Below, piece by piece: positions 1 to 10,300 of a stretch of DNA of 20,337 nucleotides. The translations under genes were made by a program, and so were the position numbers. Source of the DNA: Hadersleviella sp041745395. GTDB taxonomy: Bacteria > Chloroflexota > Anaerolineae > Promineifilales > Promineifilaceae. Within the stretch, counting starts at the first letter, position 1, and every line of letters starts with the position of its first letter. The notes below the pieces were generated by a model that worked only from the letters and a program-made list of their open reading frames with translations, was not told the DNA's origin and did not search any database. Location of the stretch: positions 1 to 20,337 of the forward strand of contig JBGTIZ010000052.1 of NCBI GenBank assembly GCA_041745395.1. Reading direction: 5' to 3'.

Positions 1-51
1 GTTATCGGTGTAACATTCTGGACATAGGGGTTTGAACAAATCGAAAGTCAT
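1..51 (-). CDS. 5' end of an unknown protein with an N-terminal CxxC motif (partial)
   Basis: Only the first 17 codons are present; the gene runs off the left edge. The peptide is MTFDLFKPLCPECYTDN. It carries a CPEC pair at residues 10-13, as in zinc knuckles or iron-sulfur/thiol proteins, but too little is visible to name a family. The start is well supported: a canonical AAGGAG ribosome-binding site lies at 58-63, six bases before the ATG at 49-51. It follows the small lipoprotein gene on the same strand with a gap of about 70 bp, so it is probably the third gene of the EamA operon. Confidence 0.55.
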   Translation of the reverse strand, partial: MTFDLFKPLCPECYTDN

Positions 52-124
52 GTCGATCTCCTTACTCAAATTGGTCTTTGAGCCTAGAGTTTTCGCTCAT
101 TTCTTCCGTTTGTTCAAATCCCAC

Positions 125-277
125 TTAACTGAACCAGTGCCTTTGATTCGCTTTCTGGTTCAATTCATCCAACACCAAACGCACATCCTCCCCATTTAGG
201 CGATACAGACTGTTGCATCCCCCCCAAACCAACAAAAAGAAAGTCAGACAAACAAACCAAACCTGCTTTTTTGACAT
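125..277 (-). CDS. small putative lipoprotein, 50 aa
   Basis: The ATG at 275-277 gives a 50-residue protein: a short basic start (MSKK), a hydrophobic stretch at residues 6-19 and a GGC lipobox-like site with Cys21, then a short polar tail. This is the layout of a lipoprotein signal peptide, although Trp at -3 of the cleavage site is not ideal. A longer version of the frame overlaps the EamA gene and is less likely. The ribosome-binding region (AAGGAA) falls in the last two codons of the EamA gene, whose TAG stop ends 4 bp before this ATG, so translation is probably coupled. I do not recognise the family. It could be an entericidin-like or other tiny envelope lipoprotein, or non-functional. 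Confidence 0.5.
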   Translation of the reverse strand: MSKKQVWFVCLTFFLLVWGGCNSLYRLNGEDVRLVLDELNQKANQRHWFS

Positions 278-281
278 CCAC

Positions 282-1211
282 CTATTCCTTGCGCGTGAAA
301 CGACGATAAGCCAGTGACCACCAATCAAACGTGGGGACATTTTTTTCATATTTTACCAGCAAAACCGTAATCGTAATGAGCAATGCCCCCACCCACTGCA
401 CGGCCGTGAGATCTTCCCCCAGCAAAAAAACCGCCAAGAAAATACTAACCAACACCTCGGCAATGCTCAGCAGAGCCGTCTGCAAACTGCCCAACCGCTT
501 CACCCCCAAAAACATCGTCAACCGCGCCAAAGCGGTCGCCAAGCCCATCACCACAATAGCCAGCCAGCCAGCCGGAGCAATCGCGCTCAGCGACGGTTGC
601 ACCACCTGCCACGCGGCCGTGACCACCGCCGCCATACCCGTAATAGCATAAAGCGTCATCGTTGGGGCGGGAATGTCCCGCAAAATGCGCTGGCTCAACA
701 CCAACTGCACCGCATAAGAAAAGGCGGCGATGAGCATAAAGCCCACCCCCAGCCAGTGCGGCTCATTCACACTACCAATCGTCAACAGATAAACGGCAAA
801 AATGGCTATCCCTGTGCGCAAAATCGTCAAGGTCGAGATTTGTTGCCCAATCATGCGCAATAAAACGGTGACAAACACCAAATAAGTGATGTTAATCAAC
901 TGCCCCAATGACGCATCAATCATAGTGAGACTGCTGTAATAAAAGAGCGACCCCACTCCGTTAATGCTTCCCGCGAGCAAACTGCTCAGGACGGCCATAG
1001 CAGAGCTACGAATTAATTGCGGAGCCAAAAGCAGGATCATGCTCCACAAAATAAGCGCGGCGGCCACCGTGCGAAAAGCGGCCACCGTGTACACGTCAGC
1101 CTCAAATAGATATGCAATTTTAGCTAGAATGGGGGTAACACCAAGAAAAAGGGGGGAGAGCAACGCCCAAAACAGGCCCCGATACCAGTTGTCCTTGTTG
1201 ACGTTTGTCAT
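282..1211 (-). CDS. EamA/DMT-family transporter, 309 aa
   Basis: This is an inner-membrane permease of the drug/metabolite transporter superfamily, which commonly exports metabolites or amino acids; the substrate cannot be read from sequence. The 309-residue length and two tandem EamA halves (about residues 10-145 and 155-290) with about ten hydrophobic helices are typical. The second half ends in the characteristic segment around residues 248-275, SIAEVLVSIFLAVFLLGE followed by a W-x-G-A helix. The ATG at 1209-1211 has only a weak upstream purine stretch (GAGAAAG). It is the first gene of a small minus-strand operon with the lipoprotein and the CxxC gene. One CACGGCCGTG palindrome (399-408) encodes Thr-Ala-Val near the C-terminus. 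Confidence 0.9.
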   Translation of the reverse strand: MTNVNKDNWYRGLFWALLSPLFLGVTPILAKIAYLFEADVYTVAAFRTVAAALILWSMILLLAPQLIRSSAMAVLSSLLAGSINGVGSLFYYSSLTMIDASLGQLINITYLVFVTVLLRMIGQQISTLTILRTGIAIFAVYLLTIGSVNEPHWLGVGFMLIAAFSYAVQLVLSQRILRDIPAPTMTLYAITGMAAVVTAAWQVVQPSLSAIAPAGWLAIVVMGLATALARLTMFLGVKRLGSLQTALLSIAEVLVSIFLAVFLLGEDLTAVQWVGALLITITVLLVKYEKNVPTFDWWSLAYRRFTRKE

Positions 1212-1296
1212 AGGTGCTTTCTCGGGGCACTGTGACTACTTGTACACGCCGGTGTAGAGAAAAGGTGGTACTGCTCGATTGTGGAGGAGAAGGGGC

Positions 1297-1356
1297 GAGT
1301 GAGAAGTAAAAAGTGAGAAATAGGTTGAGCGACTTCTCACTTCTTACTTTTTACTC
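1297..1356. repeat. intergenic hairpin, AGTGAGAAGTA family, copy 1
   Basis: Two 23-base arms (1297-1319 and 1334-1356) are inverted copies of each other at 20 of 23 positions. The plus-strand left arm has no C at all. The hairpin ends two bases before the TGA stop (1359-1361) of the minus-strand histidine kinase gene, so it lies directly downstream of that operon. It could act as a transcription or mRNA end structure. The same sequence family recurs at 14245-14277, 16244-16327 and 16939-16995. Confidence 0.7.
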
Positions 1357-1358
1357 AA

Positions 1359-2600
1359 TCACTTTGCTTGTTTAAGGGGGAGCAGGATATGAAAAACGCT
1401 CCCAGGAGGATTTTCTGTATCGCGCCGCTCGCTTTCCACCCAGATGCGTCCCTGATGCGCTTCGATAATGCCTTTGGCGATGGGCAACCCTAAGCCTAAA
1501 CCGCCACCCTTGAAATTTGATTTGCTGGTGGAATGGTGCTGAATGGAGCCGAGAATGTGGAATTGGTCAAAGATGCGGCGTTGCTCTTCAATGGGGATGC
1601 CGATGCCCGTGTCCTCGATGGTAATAACCACAGCATCCGTAAGCACACGGCCGTGGATAGAGATGCGTCCTTCATCAGGCGTATACTTCACCGCATTCTC
1701 CACCACATTATTTAGAGCCGACCGCAACTGCCCGCCATCCCCTTCGATAAGCGGCAACGTCGTCAAATCAGCCACGGTTAGCTCAATAGAGCGCGTGGTA
1801 ATCGTCTCCGTGTGCTTCTTAATCACATCATCCATTAGCTCAAACACCCGAATCGGCCCCATAGCCAAATCCAGCGTACCCGCCGCAATGCGCGAGACCG
1901 AGATAATCTCGTTAATAACCGTGCTCAGCCGGTCAATCCCCTTGCCCAGCCCATTGGCAATATAAGCCAACTGCGCATCATTGTCAGCTTCCGCCTGTTT
2001 GGCCCGGTCTTTCAGCAAAAAGGCGTAGCCGTTAATCAGGGTTAGCGGCGTGCGTAGCTCATGCGAAACCAGCACAATAAAATCACTTTTCATGCGGTCC
2101 AACTCGCGCAAGCGTTGATTGGCATCTTGCAGTTCCCGCACCTTGTTTTCCAGTTTACCGACCAGTTCCTGAGCATACAGCTTTAATTGCTCACTTTGCT
2201 CCGTCTGGCTCAGGGCATCAATGCGCCCCTGCAAGAAGGATTCGACCTGACGCGGAAAATTAATCACATCAATCGGCTTGGTCAGGAAGCCATTACACCC
2301 AGCCGCCAACGCTTGGGAGCGGGCTTGGGAAGAAATATTGGCGGTCAGAGCGACGATGGGGGTTTTTTCAAAGTGGGGCAAACTGCGCAGGCGCGTGGTA
2401 ATTTCCTTGCCATCCATATTAGGCAAGTTAATGTCCATCAGAATCAACTGAGGGTTGGTCTCCCGCGCCAGCGAAATGCCTTCGAGGCCATCATTAGCGA
2501 TGTGGACGTCATAGCCGTGCCGTTCCAGCACACGCCGCACCAGCTTTTGATTGGCGATGGTGTCTTCAATATAGAGGATGGTTACTTTTTTTTCAGTCAC
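1359..2600 (-). CDS. receiver-histidine kinase protein (REC-coiled coil-HisKA-HATPase), 413 aa
   Basis: This is a cytoplasmic two-component protein with the receiver first. The REC domain is about residues 6-122, with acidic pocket E12-D13, phospho-acceptor D56 and Lys108. A coiled coil spans about 130-172. HisKA has the SHELRTPL motif with phospho-His180. The ATPase domain has N-box Asn302, the DTGIGIP box with D330 and a GGGLGLGL lid at 365-372. All catalytic residues are present. It has no membrane segment or sensor domain, so its input is probably phosphotransfer to the receiver, perhaps from the large kinase in the same operon. The start is GTG at 2600, 18 bp after the upstream stop, with no clear ribosome-binding site. 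It is the last gene of the signalling operon, and a hairpin follows its stop. Confidence 0.93.
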   Translation of the reverse strand: MTEKKVTILYIEDTIANQKLVRRVLERHGYDVHIANDGLEGISLARETNPQLILMDINLPNMDGKEITTRLRSLPHFEKTPIVALTANISSQARSQALAAGCNGFLTKPIDVINFPRQVESFLQGRIDALSQTEQSEQLKLYAQELVGKLENKVRELQDANQRLRELDRMKSDFIVLVSHELRTPLTLINGYAFLLKDRAKQAEADNDAQLAYIANGLGKGIDRLSTVINEIISVSRIAAGTLDLAMGPIRVFELMDDVIKKHTETITTRSIELTVADLTTLPLIEGDGGQLRSALNNVVENAVKYTPDEGRISIHGRVLTDAVVITIEDTGIGIPIEEQRRIFDQFHILGSIQHHSTSKSNFKGGGLGLGLPIAKGIIEAHQGRIWVESERRDTENPPGSVFHILLPLKQAK

Positions 2601-2618
2601 GATTTTTGCACTCGAGCG

Positions 2619-4322
2619 TTAAGGTAGCACTTCTTGAATATCACGCAACAAGTCTACGTCCATAAAAGAGCCTTTTTGCAACAGTCCTTTGATTTTACCG
2701 CTTAATCGTCTTTTCTCAATAGGCGTTAACTCCTTAGCGGTGATGACGATGATGGGAATGTGGCGCAGAAGGGCGTCTGTTTTCATGGTGTCGACCACGG
2801 TGAAGCCGTCTACACCGGGCATCATGAGGTCTAGTATAACCAAATTCGGCCGTGTTTCACGAATGAGGGCCAGTCCATCCGTGCCGTTGGCGGCTTCATC
2901 AATGAAGTAGTTGCCCTGTGATTGTAGGATACGACGAATCAGGCGAGTGGCATCGGGATTGTCTTCGATGATGGCGATGCGTTTGACACGCTCATCGAGC
3001 GCTTCGAGAGCGCGGAGCAGACCATCTTCGCGGGGGTTTTGAGCGTCGCGGTCGCTGAATTGTTCAGGGTTCATATCGCGGGTATACCGTTCGCCGACGA
3101 TGTGCTTTTCGACGGGGAAGGTGTGACCGGAAGCGTTAATCACGATGGTTTCGTGGGGCTGAATGACGCCTTGGCGGATGAGATTGAATAACCCCGCAAA
3201 AGCCACGGCCGTGGCTGGCTCCACCGAAATCCCGTCCATCTGAGCCACAACTTTCAGGGCGCGAAACGCTTCAGTGTCGGTCACGGACTCAATCAGGCCG
3301 CCATGTTGCTGAATCAGGTCAAACAGCACCTCGTAAGCCTCGCCGGGCACGCCCGTAGCAAGGGTGGCAATATCAGTTGCGGGGTGGGCAACGGCAGTAG
3401 ACACGGCCGTGGGCAATCCCTGTGCAAACGCCTGCGCCATCGGCGCACAGCCCGCCACCTGAAAAAGAGCCAGCTTCGGCATTTTGTCCACCAGCCCCAT
3501 GTGCTTCAAATCAGAAAAGCCCTGCATAACGCCGACCGGCCCCATGCCGCCACTAATCGCCTGCACAAACCAGTCGGGCGTTTGCCACGGATGCGCGGTG
3601 GCATGGTTGGTAATCATCGGGTCTGCCCCAGCCATGACCGCACCCAACTGTTCCGCAATTTCATAGGCGACCGTTTTCATGGCCTCTTTGGCCGCAATGG
3701 CTTTGACGCCTCTATCCAAGAAAATGTGGCGACTGGCCGCAAATTCGGCCGCAATTTGCTTTGCTTGGTCATACGTACCCGCCACTTTGATGACTTCCGA
3801 GCCATACAGAGCCACTTCGCGCATCTTGTCGGAAGGCACGGAACTGGTCACAAAGACCCACAGCTTGATACCCGCGCGGGCGCAGTAAGCTGAATAGGCA
3901 ATGGCGACGTTGCCCGTCGAGGAAACCACGGCCTCATGGATGCCTGCCGCTTTCATACTGCTGATGGCGATGGTCGCTTGCCTATCTTTGAAGGAGCCAG
4001 TCGGCCCTTGTCGCTCATCTTTGATGTAAATGTGGGCATGTCCGAGCATTAAGCCCAAGTTTTCGGCGCGAATGAGTGGCGTCCACCCTTCCCCAAAGCT
4101 GATGCAACTGTCTGGGTCGCGCAGGGGGAGCAGTTCGCGGTAACGCCAGAGCGTGGCGGGGCGATGGGGCAGGTGCGCTTGCCACTGCTGGCGGGCGTGG
4201 TCATAGTCATAGACGGCGTTGAGCCAGCCCGCTCCGCAGGCTGGGCAACACGGCCGTGGTTCGGCATAAATTTCAGTATAGCCACAGCGGCGGCATTGCA
4301 AATCAAAGGGTGGTAATAACAT
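2619..4322 (-). CDS. thrC: threonine-synthase-like PLP enzyme fused to a C-terminal receiver domain, 567 aa
   Basis: Residues 1-425 are a fold-type II PLP enzyme close to threonine synthase (O-phosphohomoserine to threonine). An N-terminal zinc ribbon has Cys10/13 and Cys26/29. The GEGWTPL motif is at 77-83. The PLP lysine is K112 in GPTGSFKDR. An SSTGNVA phosphate-binding loop, an SGGMGPVG loop and a NASGHT segment near the end of the domain follow. After a short polar linker, residues 449-567 form a complete receiver: E453-D454, phospho-acceptor D498 in LVILDLMMPG, T528 and K550. The frame is open throughout, so the fusion is visible directly. Catalysis is inferred from family; cysteate synthase or another relative is possible. 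The start is uncertain: ATG at 4322 fits the family N-terminus, while GTG at 4364, 3 bp after the upstream stop, would add 14 residues. It sits between two kinases in one operon. Confidence 0.88.
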   Translation of the reverse strand: MLLPPFDLQCRRCGYTEIYAEPRPCCPACGAGWLNAVYDYDHARQQWQAHLPHRPATLWRYRELLPLRDPDSCISFGEGWTPLIRAENLGLMLGHAHIYIKDERQGPTGSFKDRQATIAISSMKAAGIHEAVVSSTGNVAIAYSAYCARAGIKLWVFVTSSVPSDKMREVALYGSEVIKVAGTYDQAKQIAAEFAASRHIFLDRGVKAIAAKEAMKTVAYEIAEQLGAVMAGADPMITNHATAHPWQTPDWFVQAISGGMGPVGVMQGFSDLKHMGLVDKMPKLALFQVAGCAPMAQAFAQGLPTAVSTAVAHPATDIATLATGVPGEAYEVLFDLIQQHGGLIESVTDTEAFRALKVVAQMDGISVEPATAVAFAGLFNLIRQGVIQPHETIVINASGHTFPVEKHIVGERYTRDMNPEQFSDRDAQNPREDGLLRALEALDERVKRIAIIEDNPDATRLIRRILQSQGNYFIDEAANGTDGLALIRETRPNLVILDLMMPGVDGFTVVDTMKTDALLRHIPIIVITAKELTPIEKRRLSGKIKGLLQKGSFMDVDLLRDIQEVLP

Positions 4323-4367
4323 GTTAATTCTTCGGTCGGTCAGCAATTCCAACCAACCGCTCACGGC

Positions 4368-7300
4368 TTACGCCAAAATGCGAAGCTGGCGCAACGCCTT
4401 GATTAAATCATCGGCAATAATCGGTTTGGGAAGCATCGCTTGCGCCCCTAGCTCTACCGCTTTTTCGCGGTTGTCTTCAATGGAGCACAGCAAAACGGGA
4501 ATATCATCATACGCGGGGTTTTCGCGCATGGTGCGCAAAACGTCCCAGCCAGACATATTGGGCATAAAGACATCCATAATGATACCAGCAAGCGCATCGG
4601 CTCGCTCTTCCAGAATAAGCAGGGCACTGGAACCATTGCGCACGCTAATCAACTCAAAAGGTTGGTCATACAGATAGCGTTGGTACAGGGTCAGGATGCC
4701 CAGTTCATCATCAACCAAGAGCAGGGTGTTGCGCTGATGGCTAGTTTCTGGCTTGGTCGGGCTAGCGGTGCTGGTGACACCGTTGCTGAGGGAGGTGGGG
4801 TTAACCTCCTCCGCCGTGCTCGGGATCGCGCTCGGGGTGTTCATGGCGGTGACGCGCGGCTGGCGGGTGGGCAATAAGATAAAGAAGGTCGTGCCGCGCC
4901 CAACTTGGCTTTCAAACCACACACGGCCGTGGTGCAACTGCACCAATTCGCGCACAATCGGCAAACCCAGCCCCGTGCCGCCCACGGCGCGTGACGGATT
5001 GGCGTCCACCTGCTCAAACGCGGTAAACAAGCGGGAATAATCCGCTTCGGCAATGCCAATGCCCGTATCCTGCACCGAAATTTGCACATGCTGGTCGCCC
5101 TGCGCCTGAATCTTGAGCGCGATAGACCCATCTTCCGTAAATTTGGCCGCATTAGAGAGCAAGTTGAGCAAAATTTGGCGCAAACGCACCGGATCCGCCT
5201 CGATTTTGGGCAAACCCGGGGCCACTTCCCAGCGCAGATTAACTTGGTCATCACGAATAAGGCCGCGTGCCGTGGACTGCACGCTGGTCGCCAGCTCAAC
5301 GAGGTCTACTTCATCAAAGACCAGAGCCATCTTGCCCGCATCCATCTTAGCCAAGTCCAGCACATCGTTAATCAGATTGAGCAAATGCTGGCCGCTGTTG
5401 TGAATCGAGTTGAGGTCTTCCTCTTGCGTCTCATTAATGGGGCCATCAATGCCTTTCAGAATGAGGCGGGAGAACCCAATAATCGAGTTGAGCGGCGTGC
5501 GTAGCTCGTGCGACATATTGGCTAGGAACTGCGTTTTCATCTTGTCTAGCTCGCGCAACTGCTCGTTGGCGTTTTGAATATCGCGGAAAAGCCGCCCGCT
5601 TTCGATAGTGGCGGCCAAGCTCACGCTCAGCGTTTGGAGCAAGCGTAAATCTCGGTCATCAAACTGCCCCGCTGTACGGCTCTCTACGTTGAGCACGCCC
5701 ACAATGCGTTGCCCTAGGGCGAGCGGCATCACCATTTGGGAGCGGGTGGGGTTCTGGCTATTGAGTTTGAAGCTGGGTTCGGCTGACCAATCGCTTATCA
5801 GGCGCGGGGCTTTGGTCGTCATCGCCTGCACAAACAAATTGTCTTGCGTTTGGGCAGGGAAGCGCGTGCCCAGCTCGGCGGCCATGAAACCGCGTGATTG
5901 GGTCACTTCTAGCTCTTGGTAGGTTTCGTCGAGCAGAAGCAGTTCGACTTTGGCCTCGCCGAGGGTGAAGTGCAAGGTGTTGACCATGTTGGCGATGCGC
6001 TCGTCGGCGTCAACGCTGGTGGCGGCGGATTGGGTAATGTTGAAGAGGGTGCGCAGTTCGGTGACGTTTTCTTGCGTTTCGGCCAGCAGGCGAGCGTTGG
6101 CCAAAGCCAGCACGGTTTGATTACTGATGGCGCGAAGCAGGTTGACTTCTTCGGCGGTGTAGGCGAAGGGCGTGCCGGCTTGCACAATCATGAAGGCGGC
6201 GGGCTGGCGGTTTTGGTGCATGGGCAAGAAAATGGTGGAGGGTAATAATAGGCCATTATCTTGTCCCACGGCCGTGGGGTTGTATAACGCCGTCACGGTC
6301 TGCGTCAGGGCATCCACTTGAGGCAAGACGGCTGTCTCCCCCTCTTGGAGCCGGGTCAGCAGAGGGTTATGAGGGTCAACACGGCCGTGGAGCAATATTT
6401 CGGGCACCGACACCACATCAGGGTCATACTCCAGCAACAGCGTTTTATACGTCCGTTCCAGCGCGTCATACTCCGCTAGATAAAACAGGTCACACGGCAT
6501 CAGCGCGGCTACTTCTTGATACACCAGCCGCGCTAATTCCCCACTATCCAGCGTGCCCGAAATCCGCGCCCCAATTTGGTTCAGGGTAATCAACTGTTGC
6601 GCGCGCGCCAACGCCTCATCAAAGAAGATAATGTTCTCGACTGAGGTGACAAACTGGTCTGTGGCAATCAGCGTAAAGTTGATACTCTCGTCCGTGAACG
6701 AGGCGGTGGGGTTAAACGAGTCGAGAATCACCGCCCCCAACAGCATTTGGTGCTGGCTAAACGCGGGCACGCACAGCGCGGCACGTACCCCAAACGGCCG
6801 TAAATACCGTTCAAGCCGCTCGTCCGCTTCGGGGTCTATGATAGCGGTGTCATCATCTATCAATAAGACAGGCTGGCGCGTAGCCATCAATTCATCATAC
6901 AGCCGGTCAGACAATACTTTTTGCGGCTTCTGCGCCTGCCCATCGGGCAACACAAAGTCCATAGATAGCCCTTCAAAAGATTGGCTCTTTTTGTAAAAAA
7001 CGACGCGAACTTGCGGCAGACCAATGTAGTTGACAATCTCGCGGGCGGTGGCTCGCGCCATATCTTCTTGAGTAATGGCACTGCTGAGCGAACGGCCAAG
7101 CTGGTACAGGGCACTGGTTTCTCGGAGCAGTCGCTGGTTGGCAATGGTCACCGCCGCCTGATTGCACAGCGTTTGGAACGGCTGTAGCTCGTTCACTTGG
7201 GGCAAACGGGGCAAATGCCGCGCCAAAACAAGGGTCGCCAGCCAACTGTCGCCCGCAAAAACGGGGATAAAGATGGCCGCTTCGATTACTTCGCTGGCGA

Positions 7301-10300
7301 GGAAATCGCGGAAAGAGTCGGCGAGTTCTTCGTTGGCGGCGGGGCGCAAAATCATGTGTGGGGTGGTTTGCTCGGCCGTGCTAAGCAACGGAAGCAGATC
7401 ATCTTGCCGCGCCGAAAAGGCGGGGGGTTCTTTATCTTTGGCCGTGGGGGGGCCACTGTAGGCAAGGAGGGTAATTTGGTCAACGGCTTCGGGGTCGTTA
7501 GCCAGCACAAAAGTCACGTCGAACAGGTTTGTACGCTGACTGAAGTTGACCAGCACGTCATACACTTCGCGCTCATCCACGGCCGTGATTAACTGCCGCG
7601 CCGCCTCATATAGCTCAGCCGTCTTGTCCAAGTTCCCCTGCAATCGTTCAAACAGGGACGCATTGTCAATGGCGATAGCCACTTGGTCAGACATCGTTTG
7701 CAAAACGCGCACCAGCTCAGGCGAGAAGGCGTAGGGATGCCGACTTTGGACGGTTAACGCCCCAATCGTGCGCTGACGCACCAGCAGGGGAAGCGCAATT
7801 TCTGATTTTGTTTCGGGCAAATTAGGGTTGGCGAACCAGTCTACAGCCTCGTTGACGTCTTGCCGAATACGGGGCTGGCCGTCTAGCATCGTGCCGCCCA
7901 CCAACGATTTGCGGTCGAGCGGGAGCTTATGCGCTTGGGCTAACTGGCGTTGCCCCTCTTTGCCCGTGCCTGCGCGGAGCTGGGCGATGGTGCGCTCTTC
8001 GTCGGGGAAAAAGATACCCACATAATAGAGGTCGAACCGCTCCTTGATGAGCGAAACGGCCGCGTTTAATAGCTCATCTACCTCAAGGAAGCTACTCGAG
8101 ACAGCCGCGACTTCGGCCGCCGTTTGCAACTGCACACTCTGTTGCCGCTGAATTTCTAGCGCGGTCTGGGTGCGGTCGAGCAAACGGCGGTTCTGCATAG
8201 TCACCGCCGCCTGACCAATCAGGCTGGTCATATCTTGAATAGTCGTCGCGTCCCACGCTTCCGCTTCAGTGCCCAAGAGCATCAGCAAGCCCACACAGCC
8301 CCGCCCCACAATAAGGGGGAAGAGACCGAGTCGCTTCACGGTCGGGGCTAGCTGGCTGGCTAGCTCCGGCGGCACAAACTGGGGCGCGTTCTGAATATCG
8401 GCAATAAGCAACGGTTTAAGCCGGTTCGCATGACGCAACAGCGGGGCATTTTGCCAATCGTTGACTTGGCTGGACACGGTGATGGCGGGCAAGGTGTGCT
8501 GGGGAGCCACCCAGTGGGTATGCACGGTGAGCTGTTCTGGTTTGTGCCCTGTGTGCCACGGTTGCTCAAAAACATAGGCGATGAGCGCGGCCGTGTGGGC
8601 AAGCAGAGGCGTTTCGGCCAGCGCGGCCAGCACTTGGGCGGAATCATCGGTGCGGCTGATGCGTTGCCCCGTTTGGTAGAGCATTTCGGCCGTGGCGCGG
8701 CTGGTCTGTAGCTCTTGAACTTGGCGCAGGTTGTTGATAGCCACGGCCAAGTTGGCGGCCACGGTGGTCATTAACTCTACTTCTGGTTCATCAAACGCGC
8801 TGGCGTCCGTTTCGTTTTCGATGACCAGCGAGCCAATGAGCGTGCCTGCATAAATGACGGGGACGCCTAACCACGCATTGGTTTCTGCCCCAACCGAGAA
8901 GGAGCCAGTTAGTTCACGAAACTCGTCCAAATTGGTGCGGCTGTTTATCAGGAGCGGCTTGCGCGTGGTGAGCACATGCCCTGTCAAGCCTTTGTTGAGC
9001 GGCACGGGGGGAATCGCCGAGAGGTCTATTTCCGCGTTGTGTTCGTAGAGATAGCTCCAGCGCACGTTTTGGCCGTCGGGCGTGATGAGCGAGATAGAAA
9101 CGCCTGTAGCATTGACGATAGCCAGCAGTTCGCGCCGAATGGTTTCATACATGTCGCGCATCTTTTGGGCGGCGGACAAATTCCGGCTGATGCGATTAAG
9201 CGTGTTGAGCTGGGTGACTTGCTCCTGGGCGCGGGTGGTCAGGGAGGTGTTTTGCAGGGACACGGCCGTTTGAATAGCCATCGCTTGGGCAAAACGGATG
9301 TCTCGTTCGTCAAAGAGGGGTTGCTCGGCCGTGCTGTACAGGGTCACGAAGCCTAGGACGGTATCGCCTGCCAGCAAGGGCAGTTCGAGCATCTGGTGCG
9401 CTTGACGACTGCTTAAAAAGGTTTGCTCGGCGGGAGTGAGCGTCTGTGGCTCTTGGTCGGCCGTGAGTAACTGGGGCTGGTGCTGGGTCAAAATCTGGTC
9501 ACGGTGAGGAAAGTCTTCTAGCAGGTGAACGTCTTGCCGGGCATAATGACCCGTTTCTTGGGCGTCGGCCGCGTTGTGGATGTATTCGACGCGCAGGGTG
9601 ATGCTTTGGCTGACTTTTTCCCAACTGCTGATGATACAGCCGCGGGCGCCCAACTCTTCGACAAAGGCGCGGCTAGCGTGGCGATAGATTTCGTTGATGT
9701 CTAGCACACGGGTGAGCTGATTGGTCAGGTTGAACAGGGTTTCTTGTTCACGCAGGCGCACTTGGGTTTGGGCAAATAGTTCGCTGTTCTCGAGGGCGTA
9801 GGCGGTTTCTTGGGCCACGGCCGTGGTCAGGGTTTCCATTTCGGTCGTCCACCCTTGGGGCGCACCTTCGACCACAATTTCGCCAATGACTTGCTCGCGC
9901 AGAACAAGCGGGACACGGTGGGTCGAGACGAGGGCGTTGGACACGGCCGTGTCCATCTCTAACCCTGATGCTAAGCCAATCGGTGGGAAAACAGCCTGCG
10001 CCATCTGACCCCGCGCCAGCGTGTCCGTCGTTCTTTGATACAGCCGATTTAACTCCAGCAGGTTGCTGTCTTTCTCGTTCAGCAAATCTGCGTTAGCCAG
10101 CGCGGCGGCCAACGCTTCCGAGAGCAGAGCCAATAAAATTTCATCGTTGACGTCTAATTTGTGCACCCCATCTTCATAGACAACCATCATGTGCGTGACC
10201 GTCTGCTCATCACTGCCGCGCATGATAGGGGCAACGAGTTCAACCCGCATAAACGGCAGATTTAGCTCATATAAAGTGGGGTCGTTGGGCGAATCATGGG

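Noticed and set aside
3303..3893. A 196-codon plus-strand open frame opposite the PLP enzyme
   Set aside because: It is antisense to conserved threonine-synthase sequence, with His/Arg-rich shadow composition and no recognisable motif.
2619..4322. That the receiver tail of the PLP enzyme is a separate gene
   Set aside because: The frame is continuous through the linker with no stop, and I see no convincing internal ribosome-binding site before the receiver.
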